Part shown: piece by piece, positions 61,958-64,000 of the stretch
Layout: each line of letters opens with the position of its first letter
How positions within the stretch are numbered: position 1 is the first letter of the stretch
Position numbers and translations under genes: made by a program
Source of the DNA: Rhizophagus clarus
Taxonomy: Eukaryota > Glomeromycota > Glomeromycetes > Glomerales > Glomeraceae
Assembly (NCBI GenBank): GCA_015698045.1
Contig: BLAL01000216.1
Span: forward strand, 186,001-250,000
Length of the DNA: 64,000 nt
Reading direction: 5' to 3'
Notes under the pieces: model-generated
The model's database searches: none
The model's input: the letters and a program-made list of their open reading frames with translations, nothing else
What the model was told of the DNA's origin: nothing

Positions 61958-62428
61958 TCATTTTTTTATTGTAACGAGTGTGTCTTAAATAAAATAACAG
62001 TTAAGCTAAAGTTTTTAACCAATTAAATATTTGGGTCTGGCATTATTTTGTATTATTTTATGATTTAGATAAGAATAATTTGATATAGTAGTAATGAGTT
62101 TTATCCGGTATTTCTTAATTGATGATGATCAAAATATCATAATAGATTGATAAATATACATGTTTAATATAAATTGTAGAATAATTTAAATTAACCTACT
62201 TCATTATTATTGGTTTTCATTTTTAGAATGTCAAAGTTTAAAGAATCACTCATTCGGCACAAAACATCAAATAATTACGCAAATTTGATTTGCTGAATAA
62301 CTATTAAATATAGTTTATCTGAACCCTTTATTAAATTGATATAATAATAAAATAATAATACATGACAATCATTCCAATTGATAATTCATAATAGCTTAAT
62401 AGTTCTACTAATTTCCCACACACTCATT
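61958..62428. other. Convergent intergenic gap
   Basis: The AT-rich 3' flanks of HGH1 and the CABLES-like gene. AATAAAAT-like words lie near 61990 on plus. Nothing else seen. Confidence 0.5.
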
Positions 62429-63970
62429 TCACCCTATAAGGTTAAATTCGTAAAATGGATTATTCCCTAAATACTCTTCCTTATTATCTATTTCATAAAA
62501 AAAAAAAAAAAATTATATCAATTAACGTAAAATTTCAAATAAATACAACAACATTGCTTACCTATTGTCTGAAATAACCGTTCGAAATGAGGCATGAATT
62601 CATGCATAGGTAAATAAAGTTCGAAGTCTAAATGTGCAAAAACAGAAAATTCATTATCTGTTATGTCTTTTATTGTCACATCTAAATGTTTATGTAGTGA
62701 CTATAGTTGTAATTAGAAGGAAAAAAAGAACGAAAGGCTATTGATTAGAATTAAATTAACGTTTTTCATCATCATAATACATAAAAGAAATAATGAAAAT
62801 TTAACTCACCTCTAATATTGGTAAATATGACTTTCCCATAGGTTCATTTACTTTACTTGCAAGTAATAAACATATAGCTAAGATGTGTAAATCGTGAGTT
62901 TAATGAAATGAAATAAAAAAAAAAATCCATAACATCACAACAAATGTTAACTTACATCCGTATAATCTGCGATTAGCCTTATTAACCACTTTCTATAAAT
63001 TAAAAAAAATATTAGTCGTGCCATTAGTAAAATCTATAGAAAACATTATAATTTGTCAACCTTACTTTTAATATTAGTTTCTCGAAGTAGGCGTAAGCTT
63101 TTGCAACTGTTGAAAGTTCTAAATCCAAATCCTAAGTAAAAAGAAAATAATTTGATTCAGAATTTGATTAATACTTTTAATAGTCCAAATTAGAAGATAC
63201 GAACTTCATATGTCGCCACGGTTAACAATTTAAGTTTCACTTTTCTAATTTGACTTAACGTTAAGGTTTGGTCAACCTCTGGATGCGACATACGAAATCG
63301 TGCATTTGATTCTCGCTTCAAATCAGATGGACGGTTATTATGATGTATAAGTGAACCCTAAATACATGATTTATTAATTTATTGTATAATTTATTATTAT
63401 AATAATAGACATGATTAAATACTTACCATAATATTTGACAAACTTAGAACATTTCGATGTTTAGTCGGTTTAGTTTCTTGAACTTCATTGACTGGTTGCT
63501 TTTCTGTATTTAGGTTTGGGTTGTCAAGGTAAGTTGGATTATAATCTCCATCATTCTTTGAACTTCTTTTATTATAAAAATGATCACGTGACTTTAACAT
63601 AAAAATTATAACAGAATTTGAGCTTTAAAAAAAACAATATAGTTTAAACATTTTACCCTAATGAGTTGCTCGGTACTAAAAGATGCGCAAAAGATTCCGC
63701 CTGAGAAAATTTTTTGAACGTCATAATGTCAGATTTTTTAATTTTTTAAAAAATTAATCAATAACAATGTGTACAAAGATTCTCACTTTTCGCTGTTTCG
63801 TGGTCTCCGAATCAGCAGTCTGTTTCCTAATGACATTTAAACGAATGATTAGAAATTAAAAAAATTTTCAACAACTTCAATCGACCAAAAATAAAATATA
63901 CGCACATGAAATCTCGACGATTTTTTTGTTTAAATTTCTTATCATATCCCAATATCGAAAGAAATCCCAT
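62429..63970 (-). CDS. CABLES-like cyclin-box protein (5' end uncertain)
   Basis: Resembles animal CABLES1/2 (Cdk5 and Abl enzyme substrate). Ten exons: 63906-63970, 63787-63826, 63657-63700, 63427-63622, 63205-63357, 63066-63131, 62956-62992, 62810-62877, 62562-62700, 62429-62487 (867 nt, 288 aa if the ATG at 63970 is the start). Matches include NSVIIFMLKSRDHFYNKRSS, DGDYNPTYLDNPNLN, NRPSDLKRESNARF, LTLSQIRKVKLKLLT, LDLELSTVAKAYAYFEKLIL, ANRRLYGSICLLLASKVNEP and FSVFAHLDFELYLPMHEFMP, the last ones being the cyclin fold. The upstream AAAG could be an acceptor, so the true N-terminus may lie beyond the window. Animal CABLES links CDKs and Abl; the fungal role is unknown. Confidence 0.85.
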
Positions 63971-64000
63971 TGAAGACTTTATTAAGTACATATACATTAT

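Noticed and set aside
63200-63204. Alternative CABLES donor GTATCT just downstream of exon 5
   Set aside because: It breaks the frame into the LDLELSTVAKAYAYFEKL exon; the weaker GTTCGT donor keeps it.

Overview
The window is nuclear DNA of an AT-rich, intron-rich fungus. The evidence is about 70-75 percent A+T, introns of roughly 50-110 nt with GTAAG/GTATG donors, TACTAA-type branch sites and TTTAG acceptors, a fungal Msb1/Mug8 polarity protein, and dense hAT, mariner-like and LINE-like debris. Composition and repeat families fit an arbuscular mycorrhizal fungus such as Rhizophagus (Glomeromycotina); that assignment is inference from style, not from a marker gene.

Layout. (1) 1-10.6 kb is AT-rich and gene-poor. 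It opens with a striking minus-strand array (about 90-1620) of exon-sized cassettes, each with its own acceptor and donor, repeated about every 110 bp. It also holds a 190-bp TA-flanked MITE, a GCCAAAAC palindrome cluster and one small orphan gene (7376-7801). (2) 10.6-42.4 kb is a compact housekeeping island: a divergent intronless importin alpha, a DCAF5-like WD40 protein (19 exons), an Msb1/Mug8-domain protein with a long acidic repeat tail, an EIF1AD-like protein, a 109-aa orphan, mitochondrial acetyl-CoA acetyltransferase (with a 4-nt exon), SNRNP27, a mitochondrial Obg/MTG2 GTPase, coatomer alpha (COPA), a 180-aa charged orphan, a tyrosyl-tRNA synthetase fused to an EMAPII-like domain, and HID1. 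(3) 42.4-57.2 kb is a transposon graveyard: a mariner-like remnant, a degenerate hAT transposase carrying a nested TIR element that itself carries a LINE-like insert, several MITEs, an integrase remnant and a perfect 21-bp minisatellite. (4) 57.2-64 kb returns to genes: BRF1 (TFIIIB), HGH1 and a CABLES-like cyclin-box protein that reaches the window edge.

I rebuilt the exon structures by hand from splice signals. In each of the eleven multi-exon genes taken to a stop codon the summed exon length is a multiple of three and the product is open throughout; nine of them also match a protein family. The recovered genes cover vesicle traffic (COPA, HID1), nuclear import, translation and its factors (YARS, EIF1AD, HGH1 for eEF2 folding), Pol III transcription (BRF1), splicing (SNRNP27), mitochondrial metabolism and ribosome assembly (thiolase, Obg) and Rho-linked polarity (Msb1). 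They are not an operon or pathway cluster, although several pairs are divergent with short shared promoters (thiolase/SNRNP27, Obg/COPA, YARS/HID1, BRF1/HGH1).

The most unusual items are the splice-signal cassette array at the left edge, the 4-nt and 8-nt micro-exons, the TyrRS-EMAPII fusion in a fungus, the intronless importin alpha that has lost key ARM residues, and the three-level nested transposon.
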